DNA of 64,000 nt, taken from positions 32,519,934-32,583,933 of the forward strand of contig NC_045138.2 of assembly GCF_008831285.2 (NCBI RefSeq), read 5' to 3'. Shown here piece by piece: positions 48,023 to 60,643 of the stretch (position 1 is its first letter; the number at the start of each line of letters is the position of its first letter). This DNA is from Nymphaea colorata (Eukaryota > Streptophyta > Magnoliopsida > Nymphaeales > Nymphaeaceae). A program made the position numbers and the translations under genes. Under the pieces are notes generated by a model. It had not been told where the DNA came from. It searched no databases and was given only the letters and a program-made list of their open reading frames with translations.

Positions 48023-48253
48023 TCTTTCATCCATCGGAAGGGCCTGGTTAGGTCTTTCAAATGCGACACGTGGTGTGTATGTTGTAAGCTGTGCGTCCCT
48101 TGAAAAGCTAGAACTCCTAAGGATTCCGATCTCTCATCTGTGCGCATTGCCGCGATCGTTAAGCTTTCTGAAGGATGTATGGTTGTTTGTTGCACAAAAT
48201 TGCAGCGGATATTTGTCTTCTACACTTTTGTGCAATGAAATATGCTCTCCTTC

Positions 48254-51200
48254 TGTCAACCAGCTGCAATATAGATTTCTTCGCTGAAGCCTTCCTTCTG
48301 TTTTTCTTTTTTCTTTTTTTCTGTCTCTACATTCTTATGTGCTACTAATTGTATTAGATATAACATGTTAACGAGTTAGAATATATTCTTTATCCCTCTA
48401 ACTCGGCTTGTGAACATCCCTACTAATAACACATACTTGAAGTCAAAACCAATTCAGCATAAGTAGCTAATCAATCATCAAACCATTCATGTGACACGCA
48501 CACGCACACGCACACGCACATGCACATAGAAGCTTGACCACCAAGAACAATCCAAGATGCCTGCCCTTCAAAGCTGTTTATCACCCTTAAACTTGCCCTG
48601 TTGATGTCCAAGATGCTCATCTGCCAACCAACAAACTGTCCAATTCACTTGATGTTCTTTAAAGTTTTTAAGGTTGAATGTTAAGTTTCCTGAAAGACAT
48701 TTATTACGCATTCAAAGCGGAAGGTAAAATATAGGCTGACTTCACCTAAACTGACACAGAACTTCCAGGGCATATTTGGGTCTATATTTGTTATTAAAGA
48801 TTTCATAGAAGCTCAAATTTGATGAGTAAGTTATTTGAAGATTCCAAGGAGTAATCATGCATAATAAGAACTTATTTATTTCGATAACTATTAAGTACTG
48901 AGAGGAATTTTACTGGTCATTCAGATTCTTCTAATGATCTTTGCATACGTAGTAGCATAGACAGCATTTACTTGTTATGGATGTTCATGGAGGGAAATTT
49001 TTCCTATTTTTTATATGCAACTTTGAACCTAACCTACATTATGTAATTTGGCAACGTTTCAAGCGTGTCTTGAATATCAACCAAATTCTGTTGATTGATG
49101 ATGAATCACATCTCAATCAACTATCAGGAACAAGAACCCGTTCAGATTCAGTTGCATTTGTTTTCAACTTTTTCAATTCATGAACCTCTGTTTACAATGA
49201 CAAGGTTTTTTTTTATATATATATATTAAATTGTTTGTTTAATGTTTAACTTTTTAATTAAGAAGTCTCTTGTTTTTGTAATTTTGAAATCATAGATCAA
49301 GGTAAACTACGTATTCTATTTATCCATTTGATAGATGATGCATTGACTTTGGTCATGTGACGTTTCCTGTACCATAGTCGCTTCTAGATCCATGTGCAGC
49401 TCTGTAAGAAAAAAAAAATGTGGGGTCCATATCTGATCATGGAAGCTCTCTGATCATTCGTAGTTATATGTTATTTATAACATTGACGGAAGATGAAGTT
49501 GGAAGGATGCATGAGAGTTTACCATTGATCTTGTTTCATAATTCATTCACATTAACTCGTGGATAATGTTGCTCTTGGTAAGTTTCTGGCTTTGATTTTG
49601 AAAAAAAACTGTTAGTCCATAAGTTGACGATGCTCATTGAATAGGCCACCATAATCCAATTGATGCAGCTAGTTGTGTTCGGCCATAATATGTCTTCAAA
49701 CCATCAATTATGTTGGTGGTTCTATTTCGATTGAGACATTCTAAAATCAATAGTATTGCAACTTCCATTTCTTTGATTGTGGTTGCTGTTGATGTATTTT
49801 GCTTATCAATGATGGGCTTTTGGCCCAGACTGAGTCTTAGAGATGTGTACAAAAGGGATTGAAAATCTAGGTGGTTAAGTTTGCTGGAGACTTACTTAAT
49901 CCTTATTAGGTTTCCTAGCAGAACTTCGTTCATGAGGTTGTGCATACATGGTAACATAAACCAGAAGGGAAGAGGGAATCATCTGAACTAGTTTGGTTGA
50001 GAGCAAGGCTTGTATTCTTTAGTGAGTTCTTAGTTCACATTTTAAGCTCTAGGTTAACTGTTCAAATATTAGACATACTCATGTTAGTCTCTATAAAAAC
50101 CTCTCTGGTTCATGGTCACTATATGTTTGGTTTGATATCCATAATTTGTCTGTTGCAAGGGACCTTTTCTGTTTCGTAGAGGGGAATTTAAGGGAATCAA
50201 TTTTGAGGGAGTTCTTTCATGCAAACACCAACATGCTTCTGAACAGCAATATGAAGAATGGCAAATGATGTAGCTGCCAAAGGTGAATGGTGGTTGTTGT
50301 TGGATTGCTCGTGCACACTTCAGAAGCAAGTCCCAACTTCCATTGGTTGCGGAATGATCAGGTGCAATACCACAGGCATCCTAGATTTCAGGCATCAAAC
50401 TGAGGTCGATTCCTCAAAACATTTCCTTCATTTATGTGCAATCATATTACGAGAAACACCCGCAGAAAATCCCATGTTCGACATGAATTCCTCCAAGCGC
50501 TTTGCATTTGTCAGCTAGAGGTAGAGGTAACTGATCAAGATTCTACATACTTAAATAAACATAATTTCAATGCTAAACGAAATTGAACAATTGAAATAGG
50601 AAATAATGTGGACTGCGAACAATGAAGCCAATTAGAATGACAAACTATCCGATATTAGGAAGTCTGAGTATGAAAGAGTGCAAGTACCTTCAGTGCAGAA
50701 ATCAACATATCAAGTCGATTTTTCATAAACAGTTTATTAAACAGATAAATGTGTTTTAGCATCAAAGATATATGTGTTAAATTACCAGAGAGAGAGAGAG
50801 AAGAGAGGTAGGCTGGCAGCCTGGCACCTTAGGTGCACGCTTCACGGACTGGGGCGTGCGCTCCAAATAACACCGGCTGTATTTTCAGCCGGTTTGCATG
50901 ATTAGTTTTAATAACGTATACCGGTGGCTAATATCACCGTTATAGGTCTACAGCGGTGAATACTTCCAACGGCGACAACCAGCACCGGTAAAAGTATGAT
51001 TTAGCGGGGGAAAGTATCATCGGTATAAGCAAGTATAGCGTCCGAAAAACGCACCGGTATAGACAAATACCGGTAGTCTTCGTCGCCGCTATTGAGCTAT
51101 AACGGTGATTTTTTGCCAAGCATGTCTTCCGTTCTTGTTGTTTAACAAGAATCAGCTTGAATTTGAAGTGCTTCGTTTAGCTTTTGTTTTATATATAATT

Positions 51201-52476
51201 CAAGCAGTTAAATACAAGATTCCCATACCTTCAAATATGCCTATTACCGTTCAAATTTGATGTAAGTTCTGGTAATTATATTTTTTCACATTCACGAGAC
51301 ATGACGGCATGGGTCTGTCAGTATTGTTTAGAAATCAGGGAAGTCTTTGGGATCATTTACAGGTGTGCCGAGACATTTAAAGAAATTTAGTACAGGTTGC
51401 ATCTCAATTGAATCAGCAGAAAAGAAACGTTGCATCTGGTATTTAATTGATTGTGGGAGTGCAGATCTGTCTGAAGTAATTGCACTGACGTTCAATGAAA
51501 TTAAGCAGATAGTTAAATAACAAGTGAATAAACGAGCCTTGTATAACACTACATCTTCAACCCAAAGAGGACTGGTGTAAAATCTTGTCTTCAAAAGCAG
51601 ATTTTCCAATGATATTTGTTGTTCTCGACTTCAGACTTGAGGGTCTCATTAGTTTACATTCATGATTCTGTCAAATTGTTGATGTGAGAACAATATATGT
51701 AAAATCTCTTGCTTATGAAGTTCGCATGAGTCTCAACTCAGGGGAGATTTGAGATGCAACCCTGTATATTCAGAATGCAATTTATGCATCTTTACTGGTG
51801 CTGCCGTACTTTCTTCTGCTGAATCTACTGTCATATGTTAGTTCGGTTGATACTGGTGTGAGGTGCAATAAGAAGAGCGTTGTCAATATGGTTACTGGGG
51901 ATGCTGCGAGGTGATCAAGTTTCTAAGACTAATCAGTCACGCTCGAAAGCGTCAAGCACACAAGTAGGATCATTGCTGACCAGACTGGACTTCAACTTGT
52001 TGTATAGTGGCATTCCGATTCGAGATTGAAGGCATTTCAAAGGTACCGTTTGCTTCATGAATGGAACCTGTTATCTGGATCTGCACATGGCAGGCAGATC
52101 AAATATTAAACGAACTCTTACTCTGGGATTATTTGAATGGAAAGAGTAAGTTTTGCACAATATTCATCATGTGACTAATATAGGTTCAATTTTTATCTTC
52201 AAAATCAAAAGTTGTGAACTTGACAAAACTTGTAGGACGTGCTTCTCGCTTGTTATATTATCAATTGCTTAGACCGTTTTTTGTTTATAAAATAGACATG
52301 ATAACTAACTTTAGGACTTATTATGGACAGAAAGCTGTCCTTTTTTGGTTTTCTTAACTTGTTTGATCTGTAAAATTTAATTTAGTGTATTGGTCAGTCG
52401 CTGTCTTTCTCAGCTTCCAATATTTGACTTAAAAAACCAATTACTTGACCTTAATTCTCATTGTTTTACATTTAAA
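48254..52476 (+). repeat. Segmental duplicate family, copy C (~4.22 kb)
   Basis: Full-length partner of copy B (30,945-35,009), from GTCAACCAGCTGCAATATAG to TTGTTTTACATTTAAA. It carries a (CACACG)n run at 48,494-48,526, where B has only CACACA. It has a segment at about 49,380-49,470 (GCTTCTAGATCCATGTGCAG) present in A but missing in B, so B suffered a deletion. A 93-codon minus frame at 51,328-51,609 (ending MQPVLNFFKCLGTPVNDPKD) is broken in B, and is another trace of a minus-strand coding ancestor. Confidence 0.92.
50919..51151 (+). mobile_element. CACTA-like subterminal repeat region and terminus (copy C)
   Basis: TACCGGTGGCTAA, TCACCGTTATAGG, CAGCGGTGAA, CAACGGCGAC, CAGCACCGGTAAA, TAGCGGGGGA, GCACCGGTATAG, TACCGGTAG and TAACGGTGA follow one another at about 20-25 bp. 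They end near CCGTTCTTGTTGT, which resembles a CACTA element end, with a decayed palindrome at 51,132-51,151. Confidence 0.55.
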
Positions 52477-54050
52477 ACATCTGGTATTTATATTGATGGT
52501 TGTTTAAAACCAAATTTGGATTTGCCTCTACATCATTCTCAAAAATCTACGTTTGGGTTAATTTTTTAATCAGATGTTAACTTTTTTATATTAGCCGATT
52601 TAGGGATTCAGCTAAATTAATTGTCAAGCATTAAATAAAATAAATAATTTCATTTTGCAATAAAAAAAAGAAATACACTTCTTATAATTTTCTTTTTCTT
52701 TTAGAGGCCGTTTGATGCATTAGAAATATAGAGTTGGAAATAAGTTTTTAAAAACTTATTTAAGGAATTAAAGAAATCTAAACAAAATCTAGATTTCCAA
52801 GACCCCCTTTGTGTTTGTTGGACTTGAGTTTATGTTTCAGGAAATAAATTTCTTAGTTTGATAAGAATAAAAGATGAAAAAAGAGAATCGTTGGATTAAT
52901 TAATACTTTGAGAGCTCAACGGTTAAAAAATTTATATTTATTTCCAATGCTACATGAAATATCCTTCCCATCAAATGGGCCCTTAAAGATACTGTTTCCC
53001 ACTTATGATGCCAAGGAGGGCAACGATCTTGTTATCCTTTCACGCGGTTTTCTTCATTCTAAGGCAATAACTCAGTTGGTCTTCGAATGGTCCGCGCTGA
53101 ACCAACTCTTGGCTTCAAATAGCGCAGCCTGTTCAATGTGTCTGCATCCTCACCTAGCCTAATCAGCTTGCAATTGCACCCGCTTATGCATCCTCATGTA
53201 GGTTACAAATGTGTGTTGTTAGGGCTGTGCATCAAGCCGGCCGGGCCAATCCAAATGAAGTTGGTTTTTATTCAATTTGCCTCATGCACCTGCCACCTGG
53301 GCCCGACTTGATTTTAATAAAAGATCATAAAATACAAAAATTTGATATGTAAGATATTTATAACTAAAACTATAATAAAAATACTTATATATAAATTAGG
53401 CAGTCAGTTTTTGTTTTAATAATTGATGTGTCAATTTCCTTGTGCTATAAACAAGGGCACACTAACAGTAAGTTGAAGTGTCGTAGGAACAACATTCGAG
53501 ACACCAAAAGTATGTCACTTATTCTATAGAAACAAGGAATTAGGTCGGAGCATGAGCTCTCATCTATGTATGATGAAATAATTATCTTGCTCAACTAGTA
53601 ATCCCTTTGAGACACGTTTTTCAACACCTATTTCTCTCAAAGTAAAATAAATAATAAGACAAGACAACATCTGATTGTTGTTTTAACAAATAAATACCGG
53701 AGACATGGTTCCGTTTCTATATATATGACATACATAGATATACATTTTGGTCACATTCCAAGCTTCACTTTCACAAGAAGGATAATAAAGCCTAACTTGC
53801 CCACTATTTTGTGCAACTACATAACAAAACTATTCGATGTGATGTGAATAAATCAAAGTTTTCTTACAATAACTCCAATTATTTCACATAAATGTAGCAA
53901 AATTATGATAAATTGACAAATTTAACGGTCACCAATACAAGTAAAACCATGGCAGTGCAGATCTTACGAAGATATAAGAGGGTGCGAACATTTTACTCAT
54001 GTAGCGACGTAATGGATTGAATACGATATACTATTAACCATATATGTTTT
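52477..54050. other. AT-rich, no gene; MITE-like pieces
   Basis: GAGGCCGTTTGATGCATTAG at 52,704 and TTAGGGCTGTGCATCAAGCC at 53,219 each resemble MITE or hAT termini, but I could not pair them with opposite ends. An 84-codon frame at 52,908-53,162 has no recognisable features. Confidence 0.35.
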
Positions 54051-54580
54051 TTCTTGGCTTTGCATCGACAGTTTCACTGCCCACCGGTGAACCGGAGGGC
54101 GCGGCGTGCGCGTCGGGGTCTCGCCAGATGTAGAGGGTTTAAAGTGGATTTGCGATGGGGCCAGCTCCTTCCGTATTCGGTAGCCGGAAAGCATCCCAAA
54201 GAGCGTGCGCCATCTCTTCTTCCCGTTTTCTTCTTGATTTATGGCGGTTTCTTCTTTCTTGATTTATGGCGGTTTCTCGTTCTTCATATTATGGCGCCTA
54301 AAAGGGAAAAGCCGTCTGCGTCGTCGATTACAGAAAGAAATGTCACCCACGAAGCAGGGCAATGCTTCTACGTCCGGCGATGAGAAGATGGTGTGGCGGC
54401 ATTTCATCGGTGTGGGCGGAAAAGGACCGTCCGCTATCTCGGTTCTCACTCATGGCAGGCAAGATACACTCACTCCCTGCTATTGTTTGCTGGGCTTGAT
54501 ACATCTCTATCTCTCTCACTTTTGAGGGCGTCCGTTCGCGTCCTCCTTTGGCCGGCAGCCATCGCCGGTGTGTGATGGTT
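54051..54580 (+). other. GC-richer segment with short open frames, possible TE gene start
   Basis: A duplicated CTTGATTTATGGCGGTTTCT (54,232 and 54,258) precedes ATG at 54,290 and further frames. One frame reads MSPTKQGNASTSGDEKMVWR and then HFIGVGGKGP; the W-x-x-F pattern after a Ser/Thr-rich start recalls the BED-finger beginning of hAT transposases, but the cysteines and histidines of a BED finger are not present. A minus-strand frame (53,997-54,194) overlaps. No confident gene. Confidence 0.25.
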
Positions 54581-54739
54581 GTTCGAAGCCCTCTCCACCC
54601 TTCAATTGTCTTTGTTTGTTGTTTCCTATTGGGGTTTCTCTATAGTCCGTGGGGTTTATCATTTCAGGCTGGGGTCTTTCATTTAGGCACTGGGCTGGGG
54701 TTTTCTTTGAGGTTTTGGTTGGGTTCTTCCGTTGAGGTT

Positions 54740-55095
54740 GTTGCTGGTTTTTAACATTTGGTTCGCCATTGGGTCGGATGCTTTGGTCACCACTTGGGTC
54801 GCCGCTTTCGCTTTTGGTTAGTCCACCGCTTGGGTCCCTGCTGGTTCGGTTGTGGGTCACCGCTTAGGTCGTTGCTGTCGTTCTTACTGGGTCTACCGCC
54901 TTCCGTCGTCCCTTAGGTTGCTGTTGGGTCTGCCACTTGTGTCACTCTTGACATCTGTCGCTTGGGCATGCCGTTTTGTTGATCTTGCTGCTGAGTCGCG
55001 ACAACCGCTTCAGATTGCTGCTAGATCGCCATTATCGTCTTTGGGTTTGTTGCTGGGCCGTCACTGTCGAGATGACTGCTGGGTGCTATGATTAT
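54740..55095 (+). repeat. Degenerate TTGGGTC minisatellite
   Basis: TTGGGTCG/A and CCGCTTGGGTC-like words recur every 15-30 bp (for example CATTGGGTCGGATGC, ACTTGGGTCGCCGC, GCTTGGGTCCCTGC, GCTTAGGTCGTTGC, GTTGGGTCTGCC). Repeat units are too diverged to define a fixed period. Confidence 0.6.
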
Positions 55096-56444
55096 TGTTG
55101 TGCATTCATCGCATCTAGCGTGCGGCTATTCAAATTCCAACCAGCCCGTCCACAGAGATTGGGTGTTTTGTCAGGTATTGCGGTTGGGTCTCTTCTGGTA
55201 ATGATTTGGCTGCTGGGTTCTTCCTGTTTCCTTCTTGAATGACAATGCCTTTTATCTATGTGTTTGCAATATCAGCTTTGAACATTAAATTTCTCATGGA
55301 TGGGGAAGGTGGGCATTCAAGCTGTTGGGCATTCTGCAACATGCCTGATACTCACGATTTACTGCCTCATTTCTGTTTGGTTTGTTGGTGGTCTCACTGC
55401 ATAATAGTGCCAACCAGGTCAGCGTGTTTTTATCCTAAAGTGCTACGTTCTATCTTCTGCATGTAGTTTCTTTTCTATACGATTATATGCTATATTTCTA
55501 TTTGTTGTTTGAATCTAGTCTGGGCATATTGTTTTTTCGTTTAGAATACTTGATGCATTTGACTTCAGCTTATAGTCACAATGTAATATGTTGCTTCCTG
55601 TGTTACTCTGGGCATAGATGTAGGTGTCTCTTACTGTTGGACACGTACATCTCATGTTTAGTAAGTCTTGAATAAAGTGGATATTTGGGTGGAGAAGTTA
55701 TGCAGAAAATTAGTAAAACTGTTTCATATAAAGGTGAAAAGAAGCTGATGAAATTTGCATGGTGTTCAAACTACATGCTGTAAACATATTTGGAAATTGA
55801 GTCACAAAAGGGAGGTTAAGCCATTTTGTGAAACTAAGCTGCTAAAGCCGATGGAATACTATTTTATCTTGGAATATCCCTGACGGTTCAAATAAAACCA
55901 TGAAGGGATTGCCCTCAAACACCTGCAGTGGTTGCACTGACACTCTGACAGTACATCTTGCATGTGCAGTTTGTGTTTTTCTCTGTAAGCTAATGGATAC
56001 AAATTGGTTGATTCATATCCTTCAAGGCTTTTAGACTCATTCTTAGAAATCTTTAATGTATATTCAACTTCTGTTCAGAATTGTGCATTTTTTATTCTTA
56101 TTGACACCCATTGCATTAATATATTGGAGGAATGGTATGTTGTCATTGTTATTTATACTTTATGGCACTGACTTTATCATGAGATATTGTCAACATGGAC
56201 GAAAGAAGTGTTCGCTTATCATTTATCAGCTAAAATTAATGCTTATGATACTGGTTATCTTTCCTGAGTAAAAGGAATAATCATATATTCATTTCTTATA
56301 TTGTCAATTTTTTTCATAATCACTCATGACCTAAGGTTTTCAAGACTTGGGTTCCCAATTTCTTGGTAGTTTGGTTTTTCTGAAGGCCATATGCATGCTC
56401 TCTCTGTAGCTGCTTGGTATCTCTAATCTTAGAACTTGATTTTA
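55096..56444. other. AT-rich stretch, no gene seen
   Basis: Several open frames of 60-75 codons rich in Leu, Phe and Cys, as expected for T-rich DNA. No recognised protein or RNA gene. Confidence 0.4.
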
Positions 56445-56608
56445 GATATTTAGTTATAGAATTTAATTTGTCGTTGCATGAGGAAGACTGTGTGAAGCAT
56501 GGCCTCTTTTATGGTTTTCTGAATTTTTGATATTTAGTTATAGAATTTAATTTGTCGTTGCATTAGGAAGACTGTGTGAAGCCTGGCCTCTTTTATGGTT
56601 TTCTGTTT
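56445..56608 (+). repeat. 84-bp tandem duplication
   Basis: GATATTTAGTTATAGAATTT through CTTTTATGGTTTTCTG occurs at 56,445 and again at 56,529, with three differences (CATGAGG/CATTAGG, GCATGG/GCCTGG, and the junction). It lies 33 bp before the right satellite array. Confidence 0.92.
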
Positions 56609-56640
56609 TTCATTCAACTGGAAAATGTAATTAGATGTTG

Positions 56641-57480
56641 TTTTAAACATGGTCTAGACTGGGGTTAATATTTTAAAATTCACATCCACATTAAAAATAT
56701 ACATTCGACATCTTAGATTGGTTAAAATGAGTTCTATGTTCTAGCTACTAGTTCAAAATCCTGAATCCAACATCCTAAACCGAATTAGATGAGACCTTTG
56801 ATCTAGACCTTAGGTCGAAATCCCGAATCCAACATCCCAAACTGGATCAGATCAGACCTATGATCCGTATCATAAATATAAGTTTGAAATCCAACATCCT
56901 AGACCAGATAAGATTAGACTTCTAACTTAAATCTTGGGATAGAATCCTAAATTCGATTTGGCAGACTGTCAGGCCTGTGATCTATTTCTTAGATCAGAAT
57001 CCAACATCATACACGTGTTCACATAAACAAATGAGTGGTTTTCTGATTTTTTTGTAAATTTTTTTGAAATCCCTTGGGAATTTTGAAATCACTTGAAGAA
57101 TATTACTTTGTCTATATAAATCTTTGAAATCATTGTCCAAATTACCAAACATGTGCAATTTGACTTCAAATTCTTTTGATTTTCTTTGACTTTTCTCAAT
57201 TTCTTGTTAGATCCTTAAAGTTATTGTATTTGATTTGTTATATTTCCTAACTGCTTGTTAAATTATCAAGTTTTTAAGTGCACTTTTCAACATTGAATTT
57301 TCTAGATTACACTGGATTGCATGAACTTTTAAAACAATTTTAAGCATGGTCTAAAGTAGAGGTTCACATTTTAAAATTCAAAATCCAACTTTTGAGATTG
57401 TATAAGATTAGACCTCTAATCTAGACCTTTGGTCTGAATCCCGCATGCAGCATCTTAGACCAGATCAGCGTTGACCTTAT
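56641..57480 (+). repeat. Diverged spacer copy at array edge
   Basis: Matches the standard spacer only loosely (for example ACTGGATCAGATCAGACCTA, CACGTGTTCACATAAACAAA). Its last 200 bp match 7,562-7,768 closely. Probably an old edge copy that escaped homogenisation. Confidence 0.8.
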
Positions 57481-58231
57481 ATCCAAAATCTTGAGTCCAA
57501 CATCCCAGACCGGATCAGGTGAGACCTCTGATCTTGACCATTTTTTCGAAATCCCAAATCCAACATCCCAAACCGGATTGGATGAGACCTCTAATCCGTA
57601 TCATATATATATTGAAAATCTTGAATCCAACATCCCAGACCAGATCAGGTGAGACCTCTGATCTTGACCATTGGTCGAAATCCCAAATGCAACATCCCAA
57701 ACCGGATTGGATGAGACCTCTAATCCATATCATATATATAAGTTTAAAATCCAACGTCCTAGACCATTTAAAATCAGACTTCTATTTTAAATCTTAGGAT
57801 GGAACCCCAAATTCCATTTGATAAGGTGAGATCTATGTTCTAGCTGACTGTTTAAAATCTTGAGTCCAACATCCCAAACCGGATCAGGTGAGACCTCTGA
57901 TCTTGACCATTTTTTCGAAATCCCAAATCCAACATCCCAAACCGGATTGGATGAGACCTCTAATCAGTATCATATATATATCCAAAATCTTGAGTCCAAC
58001 ATCCCAGACCGGATCAGGTGAGACCTCTGATCTTGACCATTTTTTCGAATCCCAAATCCAACATCCCAAACCGGATTGGATGAGACCTCTAATCCGTATC
58101 ATATATATATCCAAAATCTTGATCCAACATCCCAGACCGGATCAGGTGAGACCTCTGATCTTGACCATTTTTTCGAAATCCCAAATCCAACATCCCAGAC
58201 CGGATTGGATGAGACCTCTAATCCATATCAT

Positions 58232-60643
58232 ATATAGATATATCCAAAATCTTGAGTCCAACATCGCAGACCGGATCAGGTGAGACCTCTGATCTTGACC
58301 ATTGGTCGAAATCCCAAATGCAACATCCCAAACCGGATTGGATGAGACCTCTAATCCGTATCATATATATAAGTTTAAAATCCAACGTCCTAGACCATTT
58401 AAAATCAGACTTCTATTTTAAATCATAGGATGGAACCCCAAATTCCATTTGATAAGGTGAGATCTATGTTCTAGCTGATTGTTCAAAATCTTGAGTCCAA
58501 CATCCCAAACCGGATCAGGTGAGACCTCTGATCTTGACCATTTTTTCGAAATCCCAAATCCAACATCCCAAACCGGATTGTATGAGACCTCTAATCCGTA
58601 TCATATATATATCCAAAATCTTGAGTGCAACATCCCAGACCGGATCAGGTGAGACCTCTGATCTTGACCATTTTTTCGAAATCCCAAATCCAACATCCCA
58701 AACCGGATTGGATGAGACCTCTAATCCGTATCATATGTATATTGAAAATCTTGAATCCAACATCCCAGACCAGATCAGGTGAAACCTCTGATCTTGACCA
58801 TTGGTCGAAATCCCAAATGCAACATCCCAAACCGGATTGGATGAGACCTCTAATCCGTATCATATATATAATTTTAAAATCCAATGTCCTAGACCATTTA
58901 AAATCAGACTTCTATTTTAAATCTTAGGATGGAATCCCAAATTCCATTTGGCAAGCCGGACTAGATCGAACCTCTCATCTATCTCTTATATCAAAATTTC
59001 AAATCCCGTCTCATATATTTGATCACATGAAACAGATGGGTGGCTTTTTGATTTCCTGTAAATTCTTTTCACATCCCTTAGGAGTTTTTGAAATCACTTG
59101 AAGAATATTACTTTGTCTATATAGATCTTCGAATCTTCTCAATTCCTTGTATTTGATTTAAAATATTAACTAAATGCTTGTCAAATTCTCAAAGTTTTTC
59201 AATGCACTTTTCCATTTTGATGTTTGTTGGTTATAGTGGATTGAATGAATTTTTAAAATGATTTTAGCGTGGTGTAAAGTAGAGGTTCGAGTTTTAAAGT
59301 TCAAAATCCAATCCAGCATTTGAGACTGTAGAAAACTAGACCTCCAATCAGAAGCTTTGGTCTAAATCCTGCATGCAACATCCTAGACCGGATCGGTGTT
59401 GACCTCTGATTCAAACATTAGCTCTGAATCCCTAATTCAACACCTCAAACCAGATGAGATTAGACCTCTGTTCTATTTCTTAGATGCAAACCCTAAATCA
59501 AACGTCATAGAACTGATAAAAATGGTTTATGGATCTTTGAAATCATTTCCTGTTTTATAAATCTTTGAAACCACTCTATGTTTTCCAAAATTTTGTAAAT
59601 TGACTTCAAATTCTTATTATTGATTTTCTTGGAATTTTCTCAATTTCACTAGAGATCTTCAATTTTTTTGGATTTGATTTCGCACTTCTCTTAAATCATT
59701 GCTAAATTCTCAAGTTTGTAAATGCACCTTTCAACTTTTAGGTTTCTAAATTCCATTGGATTGTATGTATACTCAAAGCGATTTTAAACATGGTCTAGAC
59801 TTGGGGTTAATATTTTAAAATTCACATCCACATTCAAAATATACATTCGACATCCTAGACCGGATAAGGTGAGATCTATGTTCTAGCTGGTTGTTCAAAA
59901 TCTTGAGTCCAACATCCGAGACTGGATCAGGTGAGACCTCTGACCTTGTCCATTTTTTCGAAATCCCAAATCCAACATCCCAAATCGGATTGGATGAGAC
60001 CTCTAATCTGTATCATATATTTATTCAAAATCATGAATCCAACATCCCAGACCAGATCAGGTGAGACCTCTGATCTTGACTATTGGTCGAAATCCCAAAT
60101 GCAACATCCCAAACCGGATTGGATGAGACCTTTAATCCGTATCATATATATAAGTTTAAAATCCAACGTCCTAAACCATTTAAAATCAGACTTCTATTTT
60201 AATTCTTAGGATGGAATCCCAAATTCCATTTGATAAGGTGAGATCTATGTTCTAGCTGGTTGTTCAAAATCTTGAGTCCAACATCCCACACCGGATCATG
60301 TGAGACCTCTGATCTTGACCATTTTTTCGAAATCCCAAATCCAACATCCCAAACCGGATTGGATGAGACCTCTAATCCGTATTATATATATATCCAAAAT
60401 CTTGTGTTCACATCCCAAACCGGATCAGGTGAGACCTCTGATCTTGACCATTTTTTCGAAATCCCAAATCCAACATCCCAAACCGGATTGGATGAGACCT
60501 CTAATCCGTATCATATATATATCCAAAATCTTGATCCAACATCCCAGACCGGATCAGGTGAGACCTCTGATCTTGACCATTTTTTCGAAATCCCAAATCC
60601 AACATCCCAGACCGGATTGGATGAGACCTCTAATCCATATCAT
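58232..60643 (+). repeat. Higher-order satellite unit R1 (2,412 bp)
   Basis: Starts at ATATAGATATATCC, as L1 does, and follows L1 base for base with few differences (for example GTTCTAGCTGATTG for GTTCTGGCTGATTG, a shorter (TA)n at 58,608, GATCGGTGTTGACC in the spacer). Confidence 0.92.

Larger units (their letters stand above)
46649..48168 (+). repeat. Duplicated gene 5' region, copy 2 (~1.52 kb)
   Basis: Same segment as 42,343-43,791, same orientation, 4.3 kb away. Contains the leader, the 24-codon exon 47,240-47,311 (MKQFFFQQRFASLNAKQNQI) with GAG/GTAATG, intron-like sequence, and the open frame 47,591-48,022. Relative to copy 1 it has ~70 extra bases at about 47,000-47,062, bounded by near-identical CCTAAATCC and CCATAAATCCTTG. 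Confidence 0.9.

Noticed and set aside
52700-53250. MITE-like openings GGCCGTTTGATGC and TTAGGGCTGTGCATC
   Set aside because: No matching inverted ends or target duplications were found nearby.
54290-54525. BED-finger hAT transposase start
   Set aside because: The W-x-x-F spacing is suggestive, but the zinc-binding cysteines and histidines are absent.
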